A DNA stretch of 64,000 bases from Gammaproteobacteria bacterium (GCA_030429735.1 JAUIET010000014.1:1-64000), one strand, 5' to 3'. Shown: positions 34,763 to 44,514, numbered from the stretch's first letter. Program-made: numbers and translations. The notes: generated by a model not told the origin, from the sequence alone.

Positions 34763-35527
34763 TTAATCCTCAGCAGGCACCCAGGGCGCGTCTTTCCGCT
34801 CTCTGAATGCCTTTATGCCTTGCGCCGCTTCGTCTGAGCCGAACAAAGCCGCTGAAACACCCGCCGTCCACTCAAAAGCGGCGGTTCGATCCATATCCGG
34901 AACCTTAACCACCAGTTGTTTTGCTGCGGCCAGTGCCATGGGCCCGCCGCGGACCAGCTTGGCCAGCAATTCATCAAGCTTCGAATCCAGCTCTGCTCGC
35001 GGTACCGCGTGATTCAGCAAGCCCAATTGTGCCGCATACGACGAAGACACACGCTCACCAGACAGAAACAACTCCATGGCATCGCCATAGCGCATTTTCG
35101 GTAGACAAACCACCGAGATAATAGCCGGTGCAACCCCAATCCGAACTTCGGTAAACCCCAACTTGATATCGTCAGCGGCAATGGATACATCACAAGCCGC
35201 CGCCAAACCAACACCACCTCCCATACAATGCCCTGCAATCCGTCCTACCACGGGTTTGCTGCTGGTTTGCATCAACCCAAACAGCTCAGGTAGCTGATAA
35301 CGCGGTTCCACACTGCTGTCACCTTTGAGGTCCGCCCCGGCACAAAATGTATTGCCGTGATTGGTTAACACAATTGCGCGTACAGCAGTGTCCTGCTCGG
35401 CACGCTTAAGGTTGTCGCCGAGTGAGTTAAGCAATCCGGCACTCAGTGCGTTCTTGTTGTCTTCCCGGTTGAGCGTAATTGTGGCAACGCCCTGTTGTGC
35501 TGCGTACAAGGTATCTTCGTTACCCAT
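34763..35527 (-). CDS. Enoyl-CoA hydratase/isomerase family protein
   Basis: This crotonase-fold enzyme has about 254 residues from ATG 35527; an open frame runs on to 35653 but would overlap the divergent gene. Family marks include TLNREDNKNALSAGLLNSL, FCAGADLKG for the oxyanion hole and VVGRIAGHCMGGGVGLAAACD. Typical reactions are hydration or isomerisation of enoyl-CoA in beta-oxidation. It is divergent from a second crotonase-fold gene with about 118 bases between starts, so the two are likely controlled together. Catalytic glutamates were not individually assigned. Confidence 0.9.
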   Translation of the reverse strand: MGNEDTLYAAQQGVATITLNREDNKNALSAGLLNSLGDNLKRAEQDTAVRAIVLTNHGNTFCAGADLKGDSSVEPRYQLPELFGLMQTSSKPVVGRIAGHCMGGGVGLAAACDVSIAADDIKLGFTEVRIGVAPAIISVVCLPKMRYGDAMELFLSGERVSSSYAAQLGLLNHAVPRAELDSKLDELLAKLVRGGPMALAAAKQLVVKVPDMDRTAAFEWTAGVSAALFGSDEAAQGIKAFRERKDAPWVPAED

Positions 35528-35645
35528 AAGTAATTGCCGCTTGACCGCGGCCCTCATTTCAATAGACTGTTGGCATAAACTCTGCCATATCTCTGCAGCC
35601 CAGTAAAGCGGCGCGAATTTATTCCACGCCCTAATGAGAGACAAT

Positions 35646-36326
35646 ATGATCAACTACGAACTCAACGATGACATCGCCGTATTGAGCATGGACGATGGCA
35701 AGGCAAATGTAGTTGGGCACGCGTTAATAGACGATATTCATACCTATCTGGACCGCGCAGAGCAGGAAGCCAAAGCCGTGGTCATTGCGGGTCGGGAAGG
35801 AATATTCTCCGGTGGCTTTGATCTCGCCGAGTTTGCCAAAGGCGCGGACGCCTCCCTGGCATTGGTTCAACGCGGCTTCCCAATGCTGCTGCGTCTGTTC
35901 AAGCACCCACAGCCTCTGGTCGCAGCCTGCACAGGCCATGGCATCGCCGCAGGCTCATTTATGCTATTGGCCTGTGACACGCGAGTTGCGGTGTCTGGCA
36001 ACTACACACACCGCCTGCCAGAAACCGCAATTGGCATGACACTGCCTGTGGTATTGCATGAGTTTGCCGCTGCGCGTTTGTCGCGCCGTTTTTTGACCGC
36101 GGCGGTTATTCAAGCGCAGGCGTTTACGCCCGAGCAGGCAGTTGAAGCCGGGTTTGTGGACGAGCTTGTTGAGCCAGACGCGGTACTTTCGCGCGCAACT
36201 GATATAGCTAAAATGTTAGCCGAAATGCCCGTCGAGGTGTACGCACAGAACAAACTGGATTGCCGGCGCCAGTCAATTGAACGCATGCAAGCGAGCATTG
36301 ATGAAATTCTTGCTGGAAGTAGCTGA
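35646..36326 (+). CDS. Enoyl-CoA hydratase/isomerase family protein
   Basis: This protein has 226 residues from ATG 35646, which has a GAGAGAC ribosome-binding site; an ATG at 35634 is less likely. The crotonase fold is seen in MDDGKANVVGHALIDD, GREGIFSGGFDLAEF (oxyanion hole) and VAACTGHGIAAGSFMLLACD. Its short length and FSGGFDL motif are like the crotonase-type proteins often annotated as enoyl-CoA hydratases lacking one catalytic glutamate. It probably acts on a CoA thioester. A membrane protein and a TetR regulator follow on the same strand. Confidence 0.87.
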   Translation: MINYELNDDIAVLSMDDGKANVVGHALIDDIHTYLDRAEQEAKAVVIAGREGIFSGGFDLAEFAKGADASLALVQRGFPMLLRLFKHPQPLVAACTGHGIAAGSFMLLACDTRVAVSGNYTHRLPETAIGMTLPVVLHEFAAARLSRRFLTAAVIQAQAFTPEQAVEAGFVDELVEPDAVLSRATDIAKMLAEMPVEVYAQNKLDCRRQSIERMQASIDEILAGSS

Positions 36327-36377
36327 CAATAGAACTGTTTACATGATCAACTCACTGAATAATAAAAGGTTAACATT

Positions 36378-36752
36378 ATGCATATTGCACTGAAAATTGC
36401 TCTGGGACTGCCCGCCTTGCTGTTTGCTTTCGTTGGACTCGGCTGGGTTACCGACCCCGCGAGTACTGCCCCTACGTTCGGGATGCCGCTTCTCGAAGGT
36501 GCTGGGTTGAGCACCCAGGTCGGCGATCTTGGGTCTTTCTTTTTCACATTGTCAGCGATGTTGTTGATCGGAGTATTTACCGAGCAAAAAGCCTGGCTTC
36601 AGGCTGCTGCGATACTATTGCTGTTGACCGCCGTATTTCGAACAGTGGCCTGGGGAGTGCACGGTGCCACTTTTGAAACACAGTCAATAGCAATCGAAAT
36701 CATTGTGGGCGTGTTGGCGTTGCTGGCCGCTGCTAAAACATCACCGCGTTGA
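36378..36752 (+). CDS. Small four-helix membrane protein
   Basis: This 124-residue protein has about four membrane helices (residues 5-24, 50-65, 70-88 and 102-118). The layout resembles DUF4345-like proteins but I cannot assign it with confidence. An AGGTTAAC ribosome-binding region precedes the ATG. Its stop overlaps the TTG start of the TetR-type regulator (TTGA), so the two are coupled and it may be part of the regulated unit. Confidence 0.75.
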   Translation: MHIALKIALGLPALLFAFVGLGWVTDPASTAPTFGMPLLEGAGLSTQVGDLGSFFFTLSAMLLIGVFTEQKAWLQAAAILLLLTAVFRTVAWGVHGATFETQSIAIEIIVGVLALLAAAKTSPR

Positions 36753-37333
36753 ACACCGACAAACCTAAAGACGGTCGTACCTTACGATCGGAGCGCAGTC
36801 AGCAGAAAATTGTTGATGCCATTGTGGAGCTGGTTGAGGCCGGCACGCTGGTACCCACCGCTGAGCAGGTGGCCAGGCAAGCCGGTGTTGGTATTCGCAC
36901 CGTGTTTCGCCATTTCAACGAGATGAACGATCTTTATGTTCGGCTTGATGAACGTGTCAAGGACGATTACGAACAATGGTTTGCCGGCGGCAACCGCGAA
37001 GGCACCCTGGACCAGAGAATCACCAACCTGGTTAGCCATTTTGGCCGTGCTTTCGAGAAGACCACCAATCTGCAAATGTCAGTGCAGGCACAATTTTGGC
37101 GGGTTGAGTCCCTGCAAAAAAACTACGAAGGCAACGTGCAGAAACTCAGAAAAAGTCTGATGCATTGGTTGCCAGAGCTTCGCAGCATGCCCATAGACAA
37201 GGTTGACGCCGTTTGCGTGGCTGTATCATTTGAAGCCTGGTATCGCTTGCGCGTGGTGCAAAAACGCAGTATCCCGGCAACCCATGCGGCGATAGAAGCT
37301 CTACTCCGCGGTTTACTCGCTGTCAGGGATTAG
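36749..37333 (+). CDS. TetR/AcrR-type transcriptional regulator
   Basis: This 194-residue regulator has a likely TTG start that overlaps the previous stop. The N-terminal helix-turn-helix is clear: IVDAIVELVEAG, TAEQVARQAGVGIRTVFRHF. The C-terminal ligand-binding part is alpha-helical and unassigned. TetR regulators usually repress nearby genes until a small molecule binds. Candidates are its own unit, the two hydratase genes and the convergent cytochrome P450 gene 28 bases further on. No operator was identified. Confidence 0.88.
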   Translation: MNTDKPKDGRTLRSERSQQKIVDAIVELVEAGTLVPTAEQVARQAGVGIRTVFRHFNEMNDLYVRLDERVKDDYEQWFAGGNREGTLDQRITNLVSHFGRAFEKTTNLQMSVQAQFWRVESLQKNYEGNVQKLRKSLMHWLPELRSMPIDKVDAVCVAVSFEAWYRLRVVQKRSIPATHAAIEALLRGLLAVRD

Positions 37334-37361
37334 GCTTCTCCGAGTTGATACGAGGAAGAGC

Positions 37362-38606
37362 TCAGTTGGCATCGAACTCAATGTGCATTTCCTTGATGCC
37401 GTTAATGAAGTTTGATCTCAGCCAACTGACCGGTTGCGCCAGTCTTGGGTTACGCAGCCTGGGTATGATCTCTTCAAAGATGACCTGTAGTTCTAATCTG
37501 GCCAAATGCGATCCCAGACAGAAATGCTCACCTATGCCAAAAGCGCGGTGTTTGTTTCGGACATCTTCACGCTGTGCGCGCGTAATATCGAACGTATCGG
37601 GATCGTCGAATACTTCTTCGTCGCGACTGGCAGAGTGATAAAACAACACGACATTGTCGCCTTTTTTCACAGTGTGACCACTGGGCAGCTGCGCGTCTTC
37701 CATAACAGTTCGACGAAAACTGACCACCGCGGTGTGATAGCGCAACATTTCTTCAATCGCGTCAGGAATTAAATCCGGTTTATCGATCAGTTGTTGCAAA
37801 GCATCTGGGTGCTCCATCAATAAGCGCATGCCTTGCGCCGTCACCGTGCGCGTCGTCTCGTTACCTGCAACCAGCAATATCAGAAAAAAAGTGCTGAACT
37901 CTACTTCGTTGAGCTTCTCACCCTCGATACCGTCCAGTAGTGCACTCATCAGATAACCGGTGTTTTCAGCAACTGCCTTACCCTCAAGATAGTCCGTGGC
38001 CAACTGATGACCGAGCGCAAACAGCTCAGCCATAGCCATCTGCCCGTCTTCCTCACTGGTACTCAGATCGGGGTCTTCTGAGCCAATCATAATATTGGTC
38101 CACTCGAAGACATCTTTGCGACGGTCAAGAGGAACAGCCATCAGTTCGCAAATAGCAATCAGCGGCAGCTCGGCGGCAACGTCCTGCACAAACTCACAAC
38201 GACCTTGGTCTGCAATCTGGTCAATGATGTGTTTGGCAATCACTTTGAAGCGCTCGTGATAGGAATCAACCACTTTCGGCGTAAACGCATTACGAACAAT
38301 ACGACGGTGTTTGATATGATCCGGCGGGTCCATATTAATCAGTATCATTCGATTAAGCTCAAGCTGCTCCGGCGCCATGTCCTTCATTAGACAGGTTCGC
38401 TCCGCTGAACTGAAAATGGCTGGATTTTTTGACACATAATCCAGGTCTTTGTGTTTTGTAATCGCCCAATAACCGCCTTCGGCAAATTGCGGCTCAACTT
38501 GCCAAAACACAGGTTCTTTTTCTCTTAGCTCGCGCAACCACTCGAACGGAACGCCACCAATGTAGCTGTCTGGGTCGGCAAGATTGATGTGGGGACACTG
38601 ACTCAT
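37362..38606 (-). CDS. Cytochrome P450
   Basis: This bacterial class I P450 has 414 residues from ATG 38606; a longer frame to 38675 is less likely. The I-helix oxygen-binding motif is LLVAGNETTRT, the K-helix has EEMLRYH, and the haem loop is FGIGEHFCLG with C363 as iron ligand. It is soluble and needs a ferredoxin and reductase, which are not in the window. The HRAFGIG and FRRTVMEDAQL pattern resembles P450s of steroid, fatty-acid or terpene oxidation in actinobacteria and marine Proteobacteria, but family assignment needs alignment. It faces the TetR gene end-on. Confidence 0.93.
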   Translation of the reverse strand: MSQCPHINLADPDSYIGGVPFEWLRELREKEPVFWQVEPQFAEGGYWAITKHKDLDYVSKNPAIFSSAERTCLMKDMAPEQLELNRMILINMDPPDHIKHRRIVRNAFTPKVVDSYHERFKVIAKHIIDQIADQGRCEFVQDVAAELPLIAICELMAVPLDRRKDVFEWTNIMIGSEDPDLSTSEEDGQMAMAELFALGHQLATDYLEGKAVAENTGYLMSALLDGIEGEKLNEVEFSTFFLILLVAGNETTRTVTAQGMRLLMEHPDALQQLIDKPDLIPDAIEEMLRYHTAVVSFRRTVMEDAQLPSGHTVKKGDNVVLFYHSASRDEEVFDDPDTFDITRAQREDVRNKHRAFGIGEHFCLGSHLARLELQVIFEEIIPRLRNPRLAQPVSWLRSNFINGIKEMHIEFDAN

Positions 38607-38742
38607 AGCACTAAACTCTTCAGGCTTGCTGTTGAGTGCGACGATAGCACAGCGTTCTTCAGCTGCTTGGAACATTGCTAAAATTACACTGAAGAACCCA
38701 CCGTCACGGTGCCCGCGATGCAGCGTGGTTGCTCAACAGGCC

Positions 38743-39582
38743 CTAGCCGAGCGCAGATGATGCTGCCTGAAATTTTTCCTGCATTTCTTCGGAGTGCAGC
38801 TCATCGTTGGCGGCGCCCATATTCAAGCGTTTGTAAGCGGTAACAACATCAGGGTCTACCTGCGCGTGCGGCGAATCAGTTCCCTGCGCCGCCTGCAGTA
38901 CCGCGAACGTGACAAGGTCAACGTAATCAGCTTCAGGAACCTCACGATTGAACTGTAAGTGCTGGGATGGTACGTGACGCAAGTCTTCGTCAAAGTTCCA
39001 GTGCGTTAGTATCTGATCTCCGAGTTCGGGTGCCAAAGCATGTATTGCCATGTCCAGAAAGACCGGCTGCTGAACCAGTGCCGGTTTTTCCTGCGCGAAC
39101 TTCAATACCGGTAACACACCGATGTTGTGAACCAAACCGGCCAACATCGCCACTTCCGGTTGCAAAGACGTGCTGAATTTGCAAATCACCTGAGACAGGC
39201 CCGCCACCTCGGTACTCTGCTTGCATGCGGCTCGCATCCTTTCGCCAATGACCTTGTTGTCCGCCATGAACATGTGGACAATAGCAATACCCACAGCCAG
39301 GTTGGCAGAGGTATCAAAGCCCATCTGCATTAATGCCAGACGAAGATCGGTCACCGGTTTGTCGCTGCGGCGCATCAATGGTGAATTCACGACTCTCAAC
39401 ATGTGAGCACTGACAGCGGGGTCCTCGGAAATCACGTGCATCAGGCTATTGCAGTCTGCCGTGTCATCCCCTGCCACTTTGCGCACCTGCATGGCAACTT
39501 CCGGCAATGTTGGTAACTCCAACCGTTCAGCAGCAATTGCCGCCTGAATATCATCGCGAACTTCAAGCACTTCCTTATTCAT
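38743..39582 (-). CDS. HDOD domain protein
   Basis: This protein has 279 residues from ATG 39582; a GTG at 39615 would add 11. An HDOD domain fills residues about 15-210 (LPTLPEVAMQVRKVAGDDTADC, VISEDPAVSAHMLRVVNSPLM). HDOD is a relative of the HD domain that lacks full metal binding; such proteins often take part in signalling and motility with c-di-GMP proteins. No receiver or EAL domain is attached. It stands between the P450 and DUF1295 genes, and its target is unknown. Confidence 0.85.
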   Translation of the reverse strand: MNKEVLEVRDDIQAAIAAERLELPTLPEVAMQVRKVAGDDTADCNSLMHVISEDPAVSAHMLRVVNSPLMRRSDKPVTDLRLALMQMGFDTSANLAVGIAIVHMFMADNKVIGERMRAACKQSTEVAGLSQVICKFSTSLQPEVAMLAGLVHNIGVLPVLKFAQEKPALVQQPVFLDMAIHALAPELGDQILTHWNFDEDLRHVPSQHLQFNREVPEADYVDLVTFAVLQAAQGTDSPHAQVDPDVVTAYKRLNMGAANDELHSEEMQEKFQAASSALG

Positions 39583-39674
39583 AACCAATCCCGGCGGCAG
39601 TCTGTAGTGGGTCACCCATGGGCGACAATACTTCTAATTAAAGTTCAGAAAATGTACAACCACACAACTACCTG

Positions 39675-39696
39675 CACCGTTTACAGACAAACGGTG
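39675..39696. terminator. Short hairpin upstream of the HDOD gene
   Basis: CACCGTTT pairs with AAACGGTG around a six-base loop, in the gap between the HDOD start and the DUF1295 stop. It could end the DUF1295 message or regulate the HDOD gene. There is no T-run. Confidence 0.35.
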
Positions 39697-39716
39697 ATAA
39701 CGGCAACATACCCCAT

Positions 39717-40583
39717 TCAATCGCTAGGTTTAGGTCGACCGGGCACCAGTGTCGGCGTTGCTTGCCGGTATTGTTGGAATGCCGGATTATCGCCCCAGCG
39801 TTTTTCGGCGGCTGCGTCTAGTAAGTTAATGCCACTCACTTTGGTCAGCAGCAGGTACACGAAGACTGGTGATAGCAAGGTCAAGTAGCTTAATCCTCCG
39901 AGCACGGGCACAGCGATCAGTGCGATACCGCACCAGAGCACTATCTCACCGAAATAATTGGGGTGCTGGCTGTAAGCCCAGAGTCCACTTCTGATAAATT
40001 CCTGGTCTTTTTTAGCAGACGCGCGAAACCGCCGTTTTTGGGCATCGGCAGTGGCCTCAATAAGAAACCCGGTCAGCCAGATCGCCACACCCAAGGCAGC
40101 CGGCCAGCCCAGTGGCTGAGGTTGTGCGGAGCTCATGGCGGCCATTGCCGCGCCGGCAGTGACACTCACCCACAAAGCCTGCAGATTCCAGGTGATAAAC
40201 AGTCGCCCGAAATTGGTTTTGATCTTGTCAAAACGACGGTCAAAACCATCGCTGGAGATACGCATAAACAGAAAACCGCTCAGGCGTATCGCCCATACAG
40301 AGATCAGCCCGGCAAGTAACAGGGCTCTGGCTGGTGCACCCGGCAGCAGTGCCAGGATAAGCACCATCAGTACCACGTAGGTAACCCCGCCGGTTAAATC
40401 GTAAAACTTTTCGGTTTTCAGCAGCCAGGAAGGAATAAAGGCCAGCCATTGCATCGCAAATGCAACGAGTACGCACACTGCAAATAACGGCAAAACCCCT
40501 GCCGTTACCGACCCGTCGGAACCGGCGAACGCGATAAAGGCAGCGATCGACCAAACAACAGCAAGCGTTAATGCAGTGCGCAT
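39717..40583 (-). CDS. DUF1295 family membrane protein (steroid-reductase-like fold)
   Basis: This 288-residue membrane protein has about seven helices. The C-terminal stretch SGLWAYSQHPNYFGEIVLWCG is the hallmark of DUF1295 and of the wider isoprenylcysteine methyltransferase/steroid 5-alpha-reductase superfamily; RFDKIKTNFGRLFITWNLQALW is the conserved region before it. Members are thought to bind NADPH and act on lipids, but the bacterial reaction is not known. It stands alone on its strand, with a divergent DUF2333 gene upstream. Confidence 0.87.
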   Translation of the reverse strand: MRTALTLAVVWSIAAFIAFAGSDGSVTAGVLPLFAVCVLVAFAMQWLAFIPSWLLKTEKFYDLTGGVTYVVLMVLILALLPGAPARALLLAGLISVWAIRLSGFLFMRISSDGFDRRFDKIKTNFGRLFITWNLQALWVSVTAGAAMAAMSSAQPQPLGWPAALGVAIWLTGFLIEATADAQKRRFRASAKKDQEFIRSGLWAYSQHPNYFGEIVLWCGIALIAVPVLGGLSYLTLLSPVFVYLLLTKVSGINLLDAAAEKRWGDNPAFQQYRQATPTLVPGRPKPSD

Positions 40584-40687
40584 AAGGAAACTCCAGCAAA
40601 AGGGTGAGCGCTGACATTCAGCGGTCCACCATGAGTGGGTGTATACTGCGCCGCAATGACGCGTGATTCAAGAGGAGTACATAATCG

Positions 40688-41734
40688 ATGGCCGTGGCTG
40701 AACTTTGGCAAGAACTGAAAGATACACTGGCATTTCGAGTAAGTCAGTCGTCTGGCACACGCACTGGCAAAAGCGGTGGATCAGCCACAATCGTAGTGCT
40801 GTTGGTCGTTCTGTTGCTGACCAGCCTTCTCGGTTGGTACGTGTCACGTGAACCGGACTTGCTGTGGGTTAACTGGGAACTGGACGGCAAACCCGCACCT
40901 GCCGGTTATGCGACAGCCGATACTGCGGCTCGTGTTGCCAGCACGTTGTTGGACAAACCCGGTGGTTTTATGAGCAACGACAAACTACCACCGTTTGTCA
41001 TTTTAGATAACATGCCCAACTGGGAATACGGCGCGCTGATTCAACTGCGCGATGTGGTAAAGGCCTTGCGCAATGACTACAGCCGTTCACAATCTCAGTC
41101 GGTTGAAAACATTAACCTGAGCAAAGCCGAGCCAGCGTTCAACTCTGATCACACCTGGTGGATTCTGCCCAGCTGTGAGAGCAAGTACGAAGAAGGCGTT
41201 GATTTCCTCAATGCTTACCGCGATGCGCTGGCAAATCCGGACACTGTCGACGCCCAGTTTTACGCGCGTGCAGATAATTTACGCGAGTGGTTGTCGGTGG
41301 TGGAAAAACGACTGGGTAGTCTGTCGCAACGGCTAAGCGCCAGTGTCGGTCAAAGTCGGGTGAACACCGATCTTGCCGGCGAGCGCGCGGCGGAAAACTC
41401 AACGGCCACGCCCGCTGATATTGAGGTAAAAACGCCGTGGATGGAAATTGACGACGTGCTGTACGAAGCGCGCGGCTCGGCCTGGGCTTTGGTGCATTTC
41501 CTGCGTGCCGCAGAGAATGATTTCCAACAAGTATTGAACGACAAAAACGCGAGTGTCAGCTTGCGTCAGATAATCCGCGAGTTAGAAGCCGCCTTACAAC
41601 CGATTAACAGCCCAATCGTGCTCAACGGTAATGGCTTTGGCCTGTTTGCCAACCATTCTCTGGTCACTGCTTCCTACTTGTCGCGGGCTAACTCGGCGGT
41701 CATCAACTTGCGTGAGTTACTCGATCAAGGCTAG
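40688..41734 (+). CDS. DUF2333 family protein
   Basis: This 348-residue protein has one membrane helix (about residues 36-55), putting the rest in the periplasm. The body (WVNWELDGKPAPAGYATADT, LPPFVILDNMPNWEYGALIQLRDVVKALRNDYSRS, WWILPSCESKYEEG) matches DUF2333, a family found mainly in gammaproteobacteria and without known function. An AGAGGAG ribosome-binding site precedes the ATG. A Nudix gene follows with one base between stop and GTG, so they are one message. Confidence 0.88.
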   Translation: MAVAELWQELKDTLAFRVSQSSGTRTGKSGGSATIVVLLVVLLLTSLLGWYVSREPDLLWVNWELDGKPAPAGYATADTAARVASTLLDKPGGFMSNDKLPPFVILDNMPNWEYGALIQLRDVVKALRNDYSRSQSQSVENINLSKAEPAFNSDHTWWILPSCESKYEEGVDFLNAYRDALANPDTVDAQFYARADNLREWLSVVEKRLGSLSQRLSASVGQSRVNTDLAGERAAENSTATPADIEVKTPWMEIDDVLYEARGSAWALVHFLRAAENDFQQVLNDKNASVSLRQIIRELEAALQPINSPIVLNGNGFGLFANHSLVTASYLSRANSAVINLRELLDQG

Positions 41735-41735
41735 C

Positions 41736-42245
41736 GTGGATGGCTCAGGGCCGCTTTTTTGCCCTGCATGCGGCAACCTGGCTTTCCAGCCGATTGGCCG
41801 CAAGAAGCTGGTGTGCGGCGAGTGCCGATTCCAGTTCTACCGAAACGCCGCCAGCGCGGTGGCGGCCGTTATCTTGTATGGTGATGAAATGCTGGTCGGT
41901 AAACGTGGGCGCAACCCCTGTAAAGGCCTGCTCGATCTGCCTGGTGGATTTGTTGACCCTGGTGAGAGCCTGGAAAACGCGCTGTATCGCGAACTGCACG
42001 AAGAATTAGGCTTGACGCTCAGTGACGCCAGGTATCTTGGTTCAGGTAACAATGTGTACCATTATGCGAATGTTGAATACGATACAACAGATGCATTTTT
42101 TGAAATTCGCTGTGATCAACGACCCGAAGTGACGGCGATGGACGATCTGGATGATGTGATGTGGTTAAAGCTAAGCGACATTGTACTTGATGACTTCGCG
42201 TTTACCTCGCAGCAAAAACTGCTCAGGCAGCACTACCTTCCATAG
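41736..42245 (+). CDS. Nudix hydrolase with N-terminal zinc ribbon
   Basis: This protein has 169 residues from GTG 41736, chosen because an AAGG ribosome-binding site precedes it; a longer frame begins inside the DUF2333 gene. The N-terminus holds a zinc ribbon, CPACGN and CGECRF, and the Nudix box GGFVDPGESLENALYRELHEELGL is complete. Zinc-ribbon Nudix enzymes hydrolyse NADH/NAD-type or other nucleotide diphosphates; the exact substrate is unknown. Its 3' end overlaps the convergent MMPL exporter gene by 23 bases. Confidence 0.9.
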   Translation: MDGSGPLFCPACGNLAFQPIGRKKLVCGECRFQFYRNAASAVAAVILYGDEMLVGKRGRNPCKGLLDLPGGFVDPGESLENALYRELHEELGLTLSDARYLGSGNNVYHYANVEYDTTDAFFEIRCDQRPEVTAMDDLDDVMWLKLSDIVLDDFAFTSQQKLLRQHYLP

Positions 42246-44514
42246 TTTTTGTATCAAATAATACGAGTAATGCCGGCAGCACTAACAGGTTGAACAGCGC
42301 CGACAGCAGTATGACAAAGCCGGTCAACAAGCCCAGGTCTGAATTCAACCCGATATCAGAGCGTGTAAGCACCCAAAACCCGCTCACCAATACAATCATT
42401 GTTATCCAAATTGCTCTGGATACTTTGTCGTAGGCAAACTCAATAGCTTGAACCGTTGTGTGGCCTTTTACTTTCGCCATGCGGTACTTACTTAGAAAAT
42501 GAATTGAGAAATCGACCACAACGCCAAGACAAATACCGGCCACTGCTGATACAGCAAAGCCTAAGATACCACTATGGATAGCCCACCCTGCATAACCGAC
42601 AGCGATCGGAAAACAGGTTGCCAGCATACCCAACAAGCCAAGACGAACACTGCGCAAGGCAAACAGCAAGATCAGGCATACGGTTAAAATTGCAATCGCG
42701 CCACCACGCAGCATCGACGGAATAAGATAGGTATAGGCAAGCTCACTGGATGACTGACCAACACCGGTGACCGCAACTCGCAACTCTGGTGCCTCGCGTT
42801 CAAACCAATTTCTGGTTTCGGCATTGAGCCGAACGGCGGCCTCAGCGGTAGCACTTGCGCGCATTGCACTGACCAGAGTTGCTGACTTGTCAATATTAAG
42901 CTGATGGGTTAACTCCATACCCGCTGGCAATGACAACTCGTACAGCAGCAAATACTGAGCCGCCAACTCCCGCGATTCGGGCAGGCGATAATATTGCTCA
43001 TCATCGCCATGAAGGCTGCGGTTCAGCCGCTTCAAAGTATCGGTAATGCTAGCCACATGAGTGATGTCACCGCGTTCGCGCAGGTAGTTCACAAAGCGAT
43101 CTACGGTGTTCAGGAAATCAGGGTCCATTACCGAGTCCGGACCATCACTGTAAATAGCTATTTCAGTGGACACCAGACCAGCCAGCTTGGCTTCAACGAA
43201 ATCGTTCACTTGCCGCTCAGGTGTTTGCTCCTCAAAGAACACCCTCGGTGATTCGTCCATAACATTTTGCGGTGCCAGCCAAAAAACCAGCGCAGCAAGC
43301 GGTATGCAACATAGGGCGATCGTTTTGGCATGATTGGTTGAAAGTCCGGCCAGCCATACGAGCACCGGCCCCGGTTTCGCATTCTGGCGCTGTTTTAAAG
43401 GGCGCAAGCTGAGTAAGGCTGGTAATAAAGTCACTGAAAGAACAAACGCGATTGTGACCCCAACGGCAATGATAACGGCCAGTTTTCTAAGCGGTGGGAA
43501 GTCGGTAAAGCTGAATGTAATGACTCCAAACACGGTCGCCAGTGACGTGAGAAAAATGGGCTGGAAGTTGAGCGCAAGGGAGTTCAGTATACTGTCCCAT
43601 TGAGCCAGTCCATTACTTCGACCCTGAATAGCGCCGTTGACAACGTGCACCGTGTCGGCGACGGCCAGCGTCATGACCACGATCGGTGCGATGATACTGA
43701 CAATCTCGGTTTCCAGACGCAGCCAACCAAATATCCCCATAGTGGACGCACCGGTTGCAATAACAACGACAACACATGCAAAACACGCGTAAATCGAGCG
43801 CAACAGCACTAATAAGATCAAGGCCATAATCAGCAGCATCAGCGGGATTAACTGAGAACTGTCTTTTTGTGCGTATGCCTGAATCGCAGAATTGACCGCA
43901 TGGTTTCCGCTGAGCATAAAGTTCACCTGCGGATAACGCTCGGCCAATTCCGTGACCAAGGCCGAAGCGGCGCCCACAAACTCCGGCATCGCCGCCATCA
44001 GTTTCTGGTGGCTCTCTGCCTGAAAAGAGATGTTTACCGCGGTGACATCACCAGCACTCGATACCACGACTCGCTGTAAGGCCGGGTCAGTTTCTGCAAC
44101 GTGCTGCAGCCTTTGCAGTATCTCCTGATTGTCGTACTCCCCAGCCGGAACCAGGTCGGACACAATCAAGTCATCGCCATCTGCAAAGGTGTATTGGAAG
44201 TTGGTGATGGAATCCACTCGGCTCGCGTAGGGCAATTGCCAGGCTTGGTCGGTGAGTATCTGTATCAGTTCTACGACATCAGCCTGGTACACAGTGCCCC
44301 GCTCAACGCTGAGAACTACTATGATCTGGTCGCGCTTGCTAAACTCTTCTTCCACCATTGCCAGCTGCTGGACGATGGGGTGCTGCTGATCGTACAGCGA
44401 ACGAAGGTCAGGATTGAAACGAAGATGCTGGTTGCCAGCCGCTGCCAGGGCCACCAGCACCAGACAGCCCGCAATGACCAGGTAGCGATACTGCAGTACC
44501 CATTTAAACGACAC
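42223..44514 (-). CDS. MMPL/RND-family exporter
   Basis: This 763-residue exporter of the hydrophobe RND type has a GTG start. It has twelve helices in the usual 1+5+1+5 layout, with large periplasmic loops at about 35-215 and 405-590. Signatures include EIVSIIAPIVVMTLAVADTVH in the first half and GICLGVVVDFSIHFLSKYR in the second, both carrying the aspartate used for proton flow. Members move hydrophobic lipids such as hopanoids, glycolipids or terpenoids. No adaptor or outer-membrane gene is nearby. The cargo is unknown. Confidence 0.92.
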   Translation of the reverse strand: MSFKWVLQYRYLVIAGCLVLVALAAAGNQHLRFNPDLRSLYDQQHPIVQQLAMVEEEFSKRDQIIVVLSVERGTVYQADVVELIQILTDQAWQLPYASRVDSITNFQYTFADGDDLIVSDLVPAGEYDNQEILQRLQHVAETDPALQRVVVSSAGDVTAVNISFQAESHQKLMAAMPEFVGAASALVTELAERYPQVNFMLSGNHAVNSAIQAYAQKDSSQLIPLMLLIMALILLVLLRSIYACFACVVVVIATGASTMGIFGWLRLETEIVSIIAPIVVMTLAVADTVHVVNGAIQGRSNGLAQWDSILNSLALNFQPIFLTSLATVFGVITFSFTDFPPLRKLAVIIAVGVTIAFVLSVTLLPALLSLRPLKQRQNAKPGPVLVWLAGLSTNHAKTIALCCIPLAALVFWLAPQNVMDESPRVFFEEQTPERQVNDFVEAKLAGLVSTEIAIYSDGPDSVMDPDFLNTVDRFVNYLRERGDITHVASITDTLKRLNRSLHGDDEQYYRLPESRELAAQYLLLYELSLPAGMELTHQLNIDKSATLVSAMRASATAEAAVRLNAETRNWFEREAPELRVAVTGVGQSSSELAYTYLIPSMLRGGAIAILTVCLILLFALRSVRLGLLGMLATCFPIAVGYAGWAIHSGILGFAVSAVAGICLGVVVDFSIHFLSKYRMAKVKGHTTVQAIEFAYDKVSRAIWITMIVLVSGFWVLTRSDIGLNSDLGLLTGFVILLSALFNLLVLPALLVLFDTKTMEGSAA

